Origin: Hyella patelloides LEGE 07179
GTDB taxonomy: Bacteria; Cyanobacteriota; Cyanobacteriia; Cyanobacteriales; Xenococcaceae
Direction: 5' to 3'
Assembly (NCBI RefSeq): GCF_900659865.1
Contig: NZ_LR213797.1
Location: 1 to 38,478, forward strand
DNA: 38,478 nt
Shown here: one piece after another, positions 24,201-32,700 of the stretch
How the letters are laid out: each line of letters begins with the position of its first letter
Position numbering within the stretch: the stretch's first letter is position 1
Notes under the pieces: model-generated
Databases searched by the model: none
Told to the model about the DNA's origin: nothing
Seen by the model: the letters and a program-made list of their open reading frames with translations, nothing else
Program-made: the position numbers and the translations under genes

Positions 24201-27200
24201 ATTTGCAACAATTATCAGATCGAGAAAAGTCAAATTCTGTTCAAAGTCTTGCTACAGAGTCCGCACAAACCCCCTTCGACTTAGAAAAAGATTCTCTGCT
24301 ACGAGTAAAACTATTACGGTTATCTGAGTCAGAACATATTTTACTGCTGACGATGCACCATATTGTTGCTGATGGCTGGTCTTTGGATATCCTCGTTAAA
24401 GAATTATCTGTGTTATACGCCGTAGGGGCGTGTCTTGGTCAGCATTCCCTTGCGCGACGCGGAGCGAGTCCTTTAGGGTCTTACGCCGTCCTAAAGGATA
24501 CACCTTCGGATAACGAGGGGTCTGACCGCTTTCGCGAAACGCCCTTACCATCTGACCGTTCGCCCCTACCAGAATTACCCATCCAATACGCTGACTTTGC
24601 CGTGTGGCAGCGTCAATATCTGCAAGGAGAGATCAAAAATACCCAATTCAATTACTGGAAACAACAACTGCAAGGAATACCACCCCTATTAGAGTTGCCA
24701 ACGGATCGCCCACGCCCACCCGTACAGACTCTTCGTGGTAACAGTATTGGGTTTAGTTTAAATCAAAAACTAACCGAAAAACTTCTGGCAATAAGTCAAC
24801 AGTCAGAAGCAACTCTATTTATGACATTACTATCGGCTTTTGGGATTTTACTATCTCGCTATAGCCGACAAGAAGATATTGTTATTGGTACAGCGATCGC
24901 TAACCGCAATCGCAAGGAAATAGAGCCTTTAATTGGCTTTTTTACGAATACTTTGGCATTACGTTTGGATTTGCAAGATAATCCTAGCTTTAAAGAGTTA
25001 CTTAAGCAAGTACGTCAGGTGACTTTAGAGGCTTATGCTCATCAAGACTTACCTTTTGAACAACTAATCGAGGAGCTACAGCCAGAACGTAACCTCAGCC
25101 ATTCTCCTTTGTTTCAAGTATCTTTTGCCTTACAGAATACACCATTAGGAGAACTAAAACTGTCGGGACTAAGTTGGAGTTCTATAGAAGTCAAAAATAC
25201 TACCGCTAAGTTCGATCTTAGCCTAGCGATGAGGGAAACAGAATCAGGAATAGAGGGAGTTTGGGAATATAACTGCGATCTGTTTGAGACGAGTACTATT
25301 GAGCGGATGATGGGTCATTTTCAAGTTCTTTTAGAAGCAATAGTAACTAATCCTGACGAGTCTGTAACCAACTTGCCCTTAATTACCCAAAAAGAAGGAC
25401 AACAGTTATTGGAGTGGAACGCAACTGAAGCAGATTATCCTCAAGATCGGTGTATCCATCAATTATTTGAGTCTCAGGTAGCCAAAACCCCCGATGCTGT
25501 AGCAGTGGTATTTGAAAAGCAGCATCTAACTTATCGCGAGTTAAACCAAAAAGCAAATCAACTAGCGCATTACTTGCAAAAGTTGGGAGTCAAACCAGAA
25601 GTGTTGGTGGGTTTGTGTGTAGAGCGTTCTGTAGAGATGTTGGTGGGACTGTTGGGGATACTTAAGGCAGGTGGTGCTTATGTACCTCTTGACCCCAATT
25701 ATCCAGCAGAACGGTTGAGTTATATGTTGGTGGATTCGGGTGTGGAGGTATTATTGACTCAAAAGTCTTTGCTCGAATCTTTGCCGAAACACCAGGCGCA
25801 GGTTGTTTGTTTAGATCGTACAGATTGGGGTGCGATCGCGATCGAGAGTGGGGATAATCTTAATAGTAGAGTCAAGTCTGAGGATTTGGCTTATGTGATT
25901 TATACTTCTGGGTCTACTGGTCAGCCTAAGGGAGTTTTAGTGACTCATAAAGGATTACCTAACCTAGTCATAGCACAAAGGAATCTATTTAATGTTCAAT
26001 CTCAAAGTCGAGTCTTACAGTTTGCTTCCTTTAGTTTCGATGCTTCAGTTTCAGAAATTTTTATAGCTCTGACTTCGGGAGCTACACTTGTCTTAGCAAC
26101 AGCAGAGTCATTGATGCCTGGAGCAGATTTAAGACAAACACTGACTCAGTTTGAAATCACTCATGTAACGCTTCCTCCGTCAGCTTTGAGTGTCTTACCA
26201 TCAGATAAATTCCCAGCCCTAAGTCAAATTATTGTAGCTGGAGAAACCTGTTCTACTGAGCTAGTAAAGCAGTGGAGTAATGGTCGTTGTTTCTTTAATG
26301 CTTATGGCCCCACTGAGTCTACAGTTTGTGCCACAGTAGCTAAAATTAGCGACAGCAATACAAAGCCAACTATAGGTCGTCCTATAACCAACACCCAAAT
26401 CTACATATTAGATAGCAATGGTCAACCTGCACCTATAGGAGTACCAGGAGAACTACATATTGGAAGTGTTGGTTTAGCGAGAGGCTACCTCAACCGACCA
26501 GAATTAACGAAAGAGAAATTTATCCCTAACCCCTTTGTAGAAGGCAGAAGTTTTGCTGAATATCCCAATCCCCAATCCCTAATATACAAAACAGGGGATT
26601 TAGCGAGATATCTACCCAATGGAAATATTGAGTTTCTTGGTCGTCTTGATAACCAGGTGAAGATAAGGGGTTTCCGCATAGAATTGGGAGAAATAGAATC
26701 AGTTCTGAGTACTCATCCTCAAATACAGCAAGTTAAAGTCATCGAACGGGAAGATACTCTAGGGAACAAAAGGCTGGTAGCATATTTAGTTCCTCTTGAG
26801 GCAAAAGAAACAGATTTTCAGCCCCAAACAGGAGTTGAACTTTGGCCATCAGTAGCAGAATTCTACGTTTACGATGAACTTTTGTACTATGCGATGACCA
26901 ATGACCATCGCCGAAACCAGAGTTACCAAGTTGCAATTAATCAATTGGTCAAAGATAAAATAGTTGTAGAAATTGGCACAGGAAAGGATGCAATTCTAGC
27001 CAAATTTTGTGCAGAAGCGGGTGCCAAAAAAGTCTACGCAATTGAGAGAGACGAGCAAACCAGTAAATTAGCTTCAGCTCGGGTACAAGAGTTAGGGTTA
27101 TCAGAACAGATTAAAATCATACATGGAGACGCTACTACAGTAAACTTACCAGAAGAAGCTGATGTATGTGTTTCTGAAATTGTGGGAGCAATTGGTGGAT

Positions 27201-29737
27201 GTGAAGGAGCAGCAGTAATTATCAACAATGCTAGAAGGTTTCTCAAACCAGATGGTGTAATGATTCCTGAAAGAAGTGTCACTCAAATTATTGCAGTAAC
27301 TCTTCCTGATGAATTACTAAATAAACCCCAATTTACAAAAGGTTCAGGTTATTATACCCAAAAGATATTTGAACAAGTTGGATATCCTTTTGATTTACGA
27401 GTGTGTATTAAAGGATTAGATCGAGCAAATTGGTTGTCGGATCGAGGCGTTTTTGAGGATTTAGACTTTACCCAACCTGTTAGCACGGAATTTACTCATT
27501 CAATTAGATTAACGATCGCTAAATCAGGAAGATTAGATGGTTTTTTAGTTGGGTTAAATTTGCACACAATTGAGGGAGAGTGTATCGATATTCTAGAACA
27601 CGAGCATTCTTGGTTGCCTGTTTATTTTCCAGTGTTCGAGCCAGGAATTGATGTGAATGAAGGAGATGTCATTGAGGCTGTCTGTACCAGAACACTTTGT
27701 GAAAATAATCTGAATCCAGATTATGCCCTTCGAGGTCGTCTACTCAAGAAAAATGGAGAATATATTGAGTTTGAATACATCTCATATCACTGGAAACAGT
27801 TGTTTAAGCAAACTCCTTTTTATCAAAGATTATTTGCTGACAATAATCTAGAAGATTACGCCATTAATGGTTTACAGCCTCAACCAGAGGTATCGAGTAA
27901 CACTGAGTTACGCTCCTACCTACAGTCCAAATTGCCAGACTACATGATTCCTTCTAACTTTGTTACGTTAGATGCTTTGCCTCTAACTCCAAATGGTAAG
28001 ATCGATCGCCGAGCTTTAGCTACATTAGATATATCCCAGAGAGAAGCCGAAGCTAATTTTGTCCCACCCCACACCACTACAGAAGAAACTCTAAGTAAAA
28101 TCTGGGCTGAGGTTTTAGGAATAGAACAAGTAGGAATTGAAAATAACTTCTTTGAGTTGGGTGGAGATTCAATTCTCAGCATTCAAATCGTTTCTAAAGC
28201 TAACCAGGCGGGTTTACAGCTTACACCTAAGCAAATGTTTCAGCACCAAACGATCGCGGAATTGGCTTCTGTAGTAGGTACAACTAAATCTATCTCTGGC
28301 AAACAAGATTTAGTCACGGGTTCAGTACCCCTAACTCCGATCCAGCACTGGTTTTTTGAGCAGGATTTGCCCGAACCGCAGCACTTTAACCAAGCTGTTT
28401 TATTAGAAGTTGAACCCGATCTCAAGCCAGATTTATTACAAAGCGCGATCGCGAATTTACTTCAACATCATGATGCTTTACGTTTACAGTTCACCTTTAC
28501 TGGGGAAGATTGGACACAAATTAATGCTGCACCCGATGCGGAAGTGCCTTTGCAAATTGAGGATTTGTCTAATCTATCCGATGAAGAACAACGGGCGAAC
28601 ATGGTAGAGACCTTCCATGGAACGTCTCTACGGAATCTGGATTCTGGTTTAATTCAAATCATCCTATTTAATCTTGGCAATAATAAACCAGGACGTTTAT
28701 TTATCGTTATCCATCATCTAGCTGTTGATGGGGTTTCTTGGCGGATTTTGTTAGAAGATATTGCTACAGCTTACCAACAACTCAATCGCGGTGAAACAAT
28801 TCAATTACCACCTAAAACTACTTCTTTTCAAGAATGGGCAATACGACTACAAGCATACAGGCGATCGCCAAAACTAGCATCCGAATTAGATTACTGGCTC
28901 ACTCAATCTGGCAATAATACAGCCTTACCAGTTGATTATCCAGAAGGGAAAGAAGATAACACTGTAGCTAGTAGTAAGGATATTACTGTTTCTCTGAGTG
29001 AAGCAGAAACTCGCGCCCTGTTGCAAGAAGTGCCATCAGCCTATAACACCCAAATTAACGATGTGCTATTGACTGCTTTGCTACAAAGTTTTAGCCAATG
29101 GACTGGAGAAAATTCTTTGCTGGTAGACTTGGAGGGACACGGAAGAGAAGAAATAGAAGAAAATATCGATTTGTCTCGTACAGTTGGCTGGTTTACGAGC
29201 ATTTACCCCCTACGGTTGCAACAAGAAGGAAAATCTCCTAAAGGAGAAGTACTCAAATCAGTCAAAGAACAATTGCGTCGTGTACCCAAACTGGGTATTG
29301 GCTATGGTATTCTGCGTTATTTAGGCGATCGACCAACGCAAGCTAGTCTGGAAACCTTACCTTCTGCGGAAGTGAGTTTTAACTATCTCGGACAATTCGA
29401 GCAGATACTCAACTCTCCTCCTATATTAGGTGTGGCACAAGAGCCAATTGGTCAACAACGTAGCAGTCTACAAAAACGCCAACATTTACTAGAAATTAAT
29501 AGTATTATTTCTGACCGAAAGTTGCAAATTACTTGGACTTATAGCGAGAAAGTACATCGAAAAGCAACTGTAGAGAATTTAGCAGGTAGTTTTATCGAAG
29601 CATTACAAGCACTCATCGCTCATTGTCAGTCACAGACAGCAAAAGGATATACGCCTTCAGACTTTGCTGCTGCCAAACTGAACCAAAAACAACTCGATAA
29701 GTTTATGAACAAACTTAAAAAAAATAATAAAAAGTAA
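18062..29737 (+). CDS. NRPS 2: TubC docking-C-acyl ligase-KR-PCP-C-A(Tyr)-PRMT-like MT-PCP-E
   Basis: This 3891-residue megasynthetase has two modules. The N-terminus (1-55) is a TubC-type docking domain. Module 4 is C (HHIISDG, His217-218), a displaced adenylation C-terminal-like segment (about 540-620), an acyl-ligase domain without an amino-acid pocket (about 715-1250), a ketoreductase (Rossmann motif about 1560; Lys1675, Ser1697, Tyr1710, Asn1714) and PCP (Ser1907). I infer it inserts a 2-hydroxy acid and makes an ester bond. Module 5 is C (HHIVADG, His2099-2100), A with pocket DASTIAAVCK (Tyr), a PRMT-like methyltransferase (about 2925-3262), PCP in GGDSILSIQ form (Ser3370) and an epimerase (HHLAVDG, His3551-3552). 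The C-terminus has a COM-type donor helix (TPSDFAAAKLNQKQLDKF). Start is the ATG overlapping the previous stop, with GAGGA 9 nt upstream; the next gene starts 4 nt after the stop. Confidence 0.95.
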   Translation: MKSIYEFLADLASCDIKLWVEGDRLRCNAPKDVLTPEMRSQLAERKIEILSFLQHRKGEQSKGKGNSRIVTVSRAQNLPLSFAQQRLWFLSQLEGTTAVYNIPAALHLTGVLNITGLKQALQEIVRRHEVLRTNFTTVENSPVQIIHSKPDFDWLVVDLENCDLAFGEALRDRESTEVQTEIEREVQAPFDLAKDSLLRFKLLRLAEKEHILLLTMHHIISDGWSLGILVRELSVLYRAFNTVGAIRELPLQPLPIQYADFAVWQRQYLEREVRANGCSPLLDYWKQQLAGIPTQLKLPTDYPRPSIQTFRGGSCNFALSQKLTEKLKTLSKLSEASLFMILLAALGILLSRYSRQKDLVIGTPIANRNRQEIESLIGFFANTLALRLNLAKNPDFRDFLGQVRQVTLDAYAHQDLPFDRLVEELQPERSSSHSPLFQVMFALQNAPLGKLSLPGLTLKPIEIKSVTAKFDLTLSLQETESGLEGIWEYNSDLFAANTIMQMMDNYQTLLEGIVTNLDKPVDNLPLLSEAARQKILVEGNASEIKAKLLQHSSVRDCHILLRQSDPIPQLVAYVVTSGQLSSEQLQLHLRSLIPAYTLPSAYIPLSALPLTFQGWVNVKALKSLPVIDSNLVQQWEEQLHSLPEIDRVAVVVQQQTEIIPPIHLSDLLLRTEKITATEEKNKLESSLPEAHQQQSATKNLAVVHGESLKQEADAPLTLAETLQRAANQNSTTGIVYIRCDGSEFVQSYENLLEEAQKILAGLRKLGLKPQDKVIFQLERIQDFIPAFWGCILGGFVPVPISIPPTYEQVNSAVSKLQNAWQMLDKPLILAGANSAAKVSHLSELLQLDNFKVKAIGDLRTNQPDTNWHLSQPDDLAILLLTSGSTGMPKAVMQSHRSILTRSAATARMNNFTSSDVSLNWFPLDHVGGLVMFHLRDVYLGCQQIQVHTELVLQQPLKWLDLIEHYQATITWAPNFAYGAVVAHAPDLSEKEWDLSSMRFILNGGEAIVAKSARKFLEFLAPYNLSPTAMYPAWGMSETCSGVIYSHDFSLDSTTDEIQNLEVGMPIPGFSVRITDTQNQIVAESIIGRVQVKGLSVTSGYYQNPELNQEAFTDDGWFNTGDLGFLYRGRLTITGRAKDVIIINGINYYAHEIESVVEEIEGVEVSYTAAIALREAISDTDKLVIFFNSSVDDEIKLGQLIKTIRTEVVQNIGINPDYLLPLAKESIPKTSIGKIQRSRLSQQFLAGEFDALIKRLDLLLENNKTLPDWFYHQVWQPKEILYHHGMVEVDLGSGGRGDAENTFYSNPTLVFLDSLGLGISICQEFKKFNQPYIQVEAGTEFVQVNNTRYQINPNEPKHYQYLFESLASDDFNVAQILHLWTYDRAVPAYADRAVPAEADGEVEPVDIDSIEALEKAQVIGIYSLLYLVQALSQVQDSQKSIRLQVVSSYTQFVNSADKIAYQKAPILGFIKTIPQEMPWLHCRHIDLQSDLEEIRFAVRAVPAEADRPEVNTALVLNELRELSADSEVVYRNGQRLVSRLAKAELSTQEKQSIPFKKGGMYLITGGLGGVGLEIAKYLLKTYQARLLLVGRTSLAEQSDINREKLQSYQELEKLGGEINYQAVNICDRAALQQIINQAETNWGSQLEGIIHLAGVFQERLLSEETPESMAAVLRPKVIGTWVLHQLLDNDGIFINFSSVNGFFGGTGVGAYAAANSFIDNFAQYQKHQTSLRSYCFAWSMWDEMGMSRGYQYKDLTRERGFFILNPTQGINSFLAGLHHNQAQLLIGLDGGNLNLRGKIQSKSYGLQKLTAYFTANNISEVNGQQQITVRDRFGTKTNCDLIKLDAMPLTETGEIDRDLLGSNKIKIKSDRFQPQTEVERKIANIWQEVLNIPQVSIQDNFFELGGHSLLATQVISRIREAFTIELPLSRLFASPTVEGLSQQVETALQADLGLKVGSIQPVSRDQNLPLSFAQQRLWFLEQLEGANAAYNVPAALRIKGSLNITALEKAFQEIVRRHEVLRTHFPMVEGKPVQAIDSDFELSFTVVDLQQLSDREKSNSVQSLATESAQTPFDLEKDSLLRVKLLRLSESEHILLLTMHHIVADGWSLDILVKELSVLYAVGACLGQHSLARRGASPLGSYAVLKDTPSDNEGSDRFRETPLPSDRSPLPELPIQYADFAVWQRQYLQGEIKNTQFNYWKQQLQGIPPLLELPTDRPRPPVQTLRGNSIGFSLNQKLTEKLLAISQQSEATLFMTLLSAFGILLSRYSRQEDIVIGTAIANRNRKEIEPLIGFFTNTLALRLDLQDNPSFKELLKQVRQVTLEAYAHQDLPFEQLIEELQPERNLSHSPLFQVSFALQNTPLGELKLSGLSWSSIEVKNTTAKFDLSLAMRETESGIEGVWEYNCDLFETSTIERMMGHFQVLLEAIVTNPDESVTNLPLITQKEGQQLLEWNATEADYPQDRCIHQLFESQVAKTPDAVAVVFEKQHLTYRELNQKANQLAHYLQKLGVKPEVLVGLCVERSVEMLVGLLGILKAGGAYVPLDPNYPAERLSYMLVDSGVEVLLTQKSLLESLPKHQAQVVCLDRTDWGAIAIESGDNLNSRVKSEDLAYVIYTSGSTGQPKGVLVTHKGLPNLVIAQRNLFNVQSQSRVLQFASFSFDASVSEIFIALTSGATLVLATAESLMPGADLRQTLTQFEITHVTLPPSALSVLPSDKFPALSQIIVAGETCSTELVKQWSNGRCFFNAYGPTESTVCATVAKISDSNTKPTIGRPITNTQIYILDSNGQPAPIGVPGELHIGSVGLARGYLNRPELTKEKFIPNPFVEGRSFAEYPNPQSLIYKTGDLARYLPNGNIEFLGRLDNQVKIRGFRIELGEIESVLSTHPQIQQVKVIEREDTLGNKRLVAYLVPLEAKETDFQPQTGVELWPSVAEFYVYDELLYYAMTNDHRRNQSYQVAINQLVKDKIVVEIGTGKDAILAKFCAEAGAKKVYAIERDEQTSKLASARVQELGLSEQIKIIHGDATTVNLPEEADVCVSEIVGAIGGCEGAAVIINNARRFLKPDGVMIPERSVTQIIAVTLPDELLNKPQFTKGSGYYTQKIFEQVGYPFDLRVCIKGLDRANWLSDRGVFEDLDFTQPVSTEFTHSIRLTIAKSGRLDGFLVGLNLHTIEGECIDILEHEHSWLPVYFPVFEPGIDVNEGDVIEAVCTRTLCENNLNPDYALRGRLLKKNGEYIEFEYISYHWKQLFKQTPFYQRLFADNNLEDYAINGLQPQPEVSSNTELRSYLQSKLPDYMIPSNFVTLDALPLTPNGKIDRRALATLDISQREAEANFVPPHTTTEETLSKIWAEVLGIEQVGIENNFFELGGDSILSIQIVSKANQAGLQLTPKQMFQHQTIAELASVVGTTKSISGKQDLVTGSVPLTPIQHWFFEQDLPEPQHFNQAVLLEVEPDLKPDLLQSAIANLLQHHDALRLQFTFTGEDWTQINAAPDAEVPLQIEDLSNLSDEEQRANMVETFHGTSLRNLDSGLIQIILFNLGNNKPGRLFIVIHHLAVDGVSWRILLEDIATAYQQLNRGETIQLPPKTTSFQEWAIRLQAYRRSPKLASELDYWLTQSGNNTALPVDYPEGKEDNTVASSKDITVSLSEAETRALLQEVPSAYNTQINDVLLTALLQSFSQWTGENSLLVDLEGHGREEIEENIDLSRTVGWFTSIYPLRLQQEGKSPKGEVLKSVKEQLRRVPKLGIGYGILRYLGDRPTQASLETLPSAEVSFNYLGQFEQILNSPPILGVAQEPIGQQRSSLQKRQHLLEINSIISDRKLQITWTYSEKVHRKATVENLAGSFIEALQALIAHCQSQTAKGYTPSDFAAAKLNQKQLDKFMNKLKKNNKK
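18788..18815. repeat. Palindromic insert, family A, in C4 loop
   Basis: 28-bp near-perfect palindrome (GTAGGGGCAATTCG start), encoding VGAIRELPLQ directly before PLPIQYADF. Confidence 0.75.
18878..18905. repeat. Palindromic insert, family A, second copy in C4
   Basis: 28 bp from GTAAGGGCGAACGG to TTCGCCTCTAC; encodes VRANGCSPLL before DYWKQQL. Confidence 0.65.
19679..19921 (+). other. Displaced adenylation C-subdomain-like segment
   Basis: Residues about 540-620 (SEIKAKLLQHSSVRDCHILL, LVAYVVTSGQ, LIPAYTLPSAYIPLSALPLT, FQGWVNVKAL) align in order with the A8-A10 region of ordinary A domains (ETVLxxHPxVRxxVV, LVAYIV, LPEYMIPSAFVxLxxIPLTPNGKVD). It lies before the ligase rather than after it, and the catalytic A10 lysine position is lost (GKxD to GWVN). 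It is probably structural. Confidence 0.65.
22205..22255 (+). repeat. Family C tandem repeat before the KR catalytic half
   Basis: Two GATCGCGCAGTGCCAGC units encode DRAVPAYADRAVPAEAD. Related copies are at 22554-22578 and 32123-32154. Confidence 0.7.
22526..22578 (+). repeat. Family D plus family C repeat in the KR structural half
   Basis: A family D unit (ATCTCGAAGAGATCCGCTTC) runs into a family C unit (GCAGTGCCAGCAGAAGCCGA), encoding VRAVPAEADRP in frame. Confidence 0.6.
24422..24569. repeat. Composite 148-bp repeat insertion in C5 loop
   Basis: Starts GTAGGGGCG and ends TTCGCCCCTAC (family A ends), with family B material (GCGACGCGGAGCGAGTCCTT) nested between. It adds about 48 low-complexity residues before LPIQYADFAVWQ without breaking the frame. 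Confidence 0.7.
26834..27847 (+). other. Embedded PRMT-like methyltransferase domain
   Basis: Residues about 2925-3262. Motif I is VVEIGTGKDAIL (Glu2970), followed by KKVYAIERDE and a double-Glu-like loop SEIVGAIGGCEGA, then FLKPDGVMIPERSV. These resemble protein-arginine-methyltransferase-type enzymes, not the usual NRPS N-MT. Embedded in a Tyr A domain, it most likely makes O-methyl-tyrosine; N-methylation cannot be excluded. Confidence 0.75.
28319..29641 (+). other. Epimerisation domain
   Basis: Residues about 3420-3860. It begins SVPLTPIQHWFFEQDL, has HHLAVDGVSWRILLEDI (His3551-3552, Asp3556) and the E-domain hallmark GHGREE with TVGWFTSIYP. It should convert the Tyr-derived unit to D, which matches the DCL-type C domain that opens the next protein. 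It is the only E domain in the line. Confidence 0.93.
28604..28631. repeat. 28-bp near-palindrome inside the epimerase domain
   Basis: GTAGAGACCTTCCA followed by a near-exact complement; encodes about VETFHGTSLR. Same length and layout as family A but different sequence. Confidence 0.6.
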
Positions 29738-29741
29738 TCTT

Positions 29742-32700
29742 ATGGAAAATATTGCAGATTTATACGAACTTTCGCCCATGCAGCAAGGAATGCTGTTTCA
29801 TACTCTTTATGACTCATCAGGACTGTATTTTGAGCAGTTAAGCTGTACTATTAAGGGAAATCTTAATGTCTGGGTATTTAAACAGGCTTGGTCAAAAGTT
29901 GTCGCCAGACATCCCATTTTGCGTACCTCCTTTCATTGGTCAGAATTAGATAAACCCCTGCAAGTTGTACATTTAACTGTAGAGTTGCCTTGGAAAGAGT
30001 ATGACTGGAAGAGTTTGTCTTCACTTGAGCAGCAAGAAAAATTAGAAGCTTGGTTACAGAGCGATCGCACTTCGGGATTTGAACTCGACGAAGCACCATT
30101 AATGCGCTGTACTCTAATTCAGCTAGCCAATGAAACCTATCAATTCGTTTGGAGTCATCATCATCTACTGACAGATGGTTGGTGCTTATCTATCCTTTTC
30201 AAAGAAGTTTTGGCTTTTTATGAAGCTTTCAACAAAGGTGAAAAGTTATACTTATCGACTCCCCGTCCCTACCGAGACTATATTCTCTGGTTACAGCAAC
30301 AGGATACTGCCCAAGCAGAAACTTTTTGGCGCAAATCATTTCAAGGTTTTAAAACTCCTACCCCTTTACTAAGCGAAGGCAGAGGGGATAATTACGAAGG
30401 TATAAAAGAAAAATACGACGAGCAACAATTTCAATTTTCTACAGAGTTAACTACTACCACTAAATCTTTTGTCCGACAGCATCGTCTCACCCTCAATACC
30501 CTAATTCAAGGAGCTTGGGGGCTACTATTAAATCGTTACAGTGGTGAAGAAGATGTGGTATTTGGCACTACTGTTTCTGGTCGTCCGCCAAGTTTGCCGA
30601 AAGCAGAATCGATGGTAGGGCCATTTATAAACACTCTACCTGTACGGGTGCAATGTAAACCAACAGAATTATTACCTTGGCTCAAGCAATTACAAGCACA
30701 GCAGGTTGAGCGCGAACAGTATTCTTATACTTCCCTAGTCGATATTCAGGGATGGAGTGAAGTGCCAAGAAAAATACCACTATTTGAGAGTTTGGTGGTA
30801 TTTGAAAATTATCCAGTAGATGCTTCTTTGCAAAAATGGCAGGGTGAGATCGAAATTAATTCTATTAATGCCGTTGAGCGAACTAATTATCCGATTACAG
30901 TTGTGGCTGGCATTACTGAAGAATTAGTAGTAAAAATTATTTACGATCGCGATCGCTTTTCAGAAGATACCATTAAACGAATGATGGGTCATTTTCAGAC
31001 TTTGCTCAAAGGGATGGTTGCAAAGTGCGACCAGCGATTATCAGAATTACCGCTTCTAACCCGTGCCGAACAACAACAGTTATTAGATTGGAATAACACT
31101 CAGGTAGATTATCCCTCTCACCTTTGTATCCATGAGAAATTTGAAGCCCAGGTAGTCAAAACTCCCGATGCCGTAGCAGTAGTATTTAAAGATCGGCAGC
31201 TTACTTACAATGAACTAAATTGCCGTGCCAATCAACTAGCTCATTACCTCCAGAAATTAGGTGTAGGTAAAGAAACATTGCTAGGAATCTGTAGCGATCG
31301 CTCTCCAGAAATGATTATAGGGCTTTTGGGTATTCTTAAAGCAGGAGGAGCTTATGTACCCTTCGATCCTACTTATCCTTCTGAGCGATTAGCTTATATA
31401 TTGTCCGATACTGGCGTGAAGTTAGTTCTGACGCAACGATCGCTAGTAGAAAAATTATCGACCTATCCAGTGGGGTTAGTCGCACTCGATTGCGACTGGG
31501 GTATTGTTTCCCCAGAAAGTGAAGCTAATCTCAAAAGTGAAATTACACCAGATAATTTGGCTTATGTGATGTACACTTCAGGTTCAACAGGTCAGCCTAA
31601 AGGTGTCGAGGTACTTCACCGTGGTGTGCTGCGTCTATTATTTGGAATTGATTATGTCGGCTTAGATACCTCGCAAACATTATTACAGTTAGCTAATATT
31701 GCTTTTGATGCTTCTACCTTTGAGATTTGGGGAGCTTTATTACATGGTGCTAAATGTGTTCTCTTTCCTGAGCTAGTACCGACATTTCCCGAATTGAGTC
31801 AGGTAATTAAACAACATAACATTACTACTTTATGGCTGACATCGGCTCTGTTTAACTCTATAATTGACGATGCTCCAGAAACCCTTTCAGGAATATCCCA
31901 GTTATTAATCGGCGGAGAAGCACTTTCTCCGACTCACGTACTAAAAGCCCAACAATCTTTACCAGAGATTCAGATTATTAATGGATATGGTCCAACAGAA
32001 AGTACAACTTTTACCTGTTGTTACCCGATTCCTAGATTAAGTAGGGGCAAATGGCAATTCGCTTCTACTTTAAAATCAATTCCCATCGGGCAACCAATTG
32101 CTAATACACAAGTTTATCTTCTCGATCACGCAGTGCCAGCTTACGCTGATCGTGCTTTGCAACCCGTTCCCGTGGGCGTACCAGGAGAAATATATATCGG
32201 CGGAGATGGTTTAGCCAGGGGTTATTTAAACCGCCCAGAATTAACAGCAGGGGCGTTTTCCATAGGGGCGCGTCGCGATGCGCCCCTACAGCGGTTATAT
32301 AAAACAGGGGATTTGGCACGATATCTACCCGATGGCAACATTGAATTTCTGGGACGAATTGATAATCAGGTAAAAATTCGTGGCTTCCGTATTGAACCAG
32401 GTGAAATTGAAACAGTTTTAAGTCAATATCCTCAAGTAAATGAGGCAGTAGTTTTAGTTAAAGAAATTTCCAATCATAAACATCTAGTAGCCTATCTAGT
32501 TTCTCAAGAGCGATCGCTAGTTCTCAATACTTTACGAACTTTTCTTAAAGAAAAACTACCTGAGTATATGCTCCCTTCGGCATTTGTGCAGCTAGAAGTA
32601 TTGCCCTTGACTCCTAATGGTAAAGTCGCTCGTCATGCCCTACCAATGCCAGAGAAAACAGACTTTACACAGACCAAGTTTGAGCTTCCTCGTACTCCCA

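Larger units (their letters stand above)
23954..28291 (+). other. Module 5: C-A(Tyr) with embedded PRMT-like MT-PCP
   Basis: The C domain has HHIVADG (His2099-2100). The A domain has YTSGSTGQPKG (2614) and Asp2660; its pocket reads DASTIAAVCK, one change from the tyrosine signature DASTVAAVCK. The A domain is interrupted after A8 by a methyltransferase and resumes at KLPDYMIPSNF with Lys3313. The PCP motif GGDSILSIQ (Ser3370) is the form usually found before epimerisation domains. Predicted unit: methylated Tyr, then epimerised. Confidence 0.87.
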
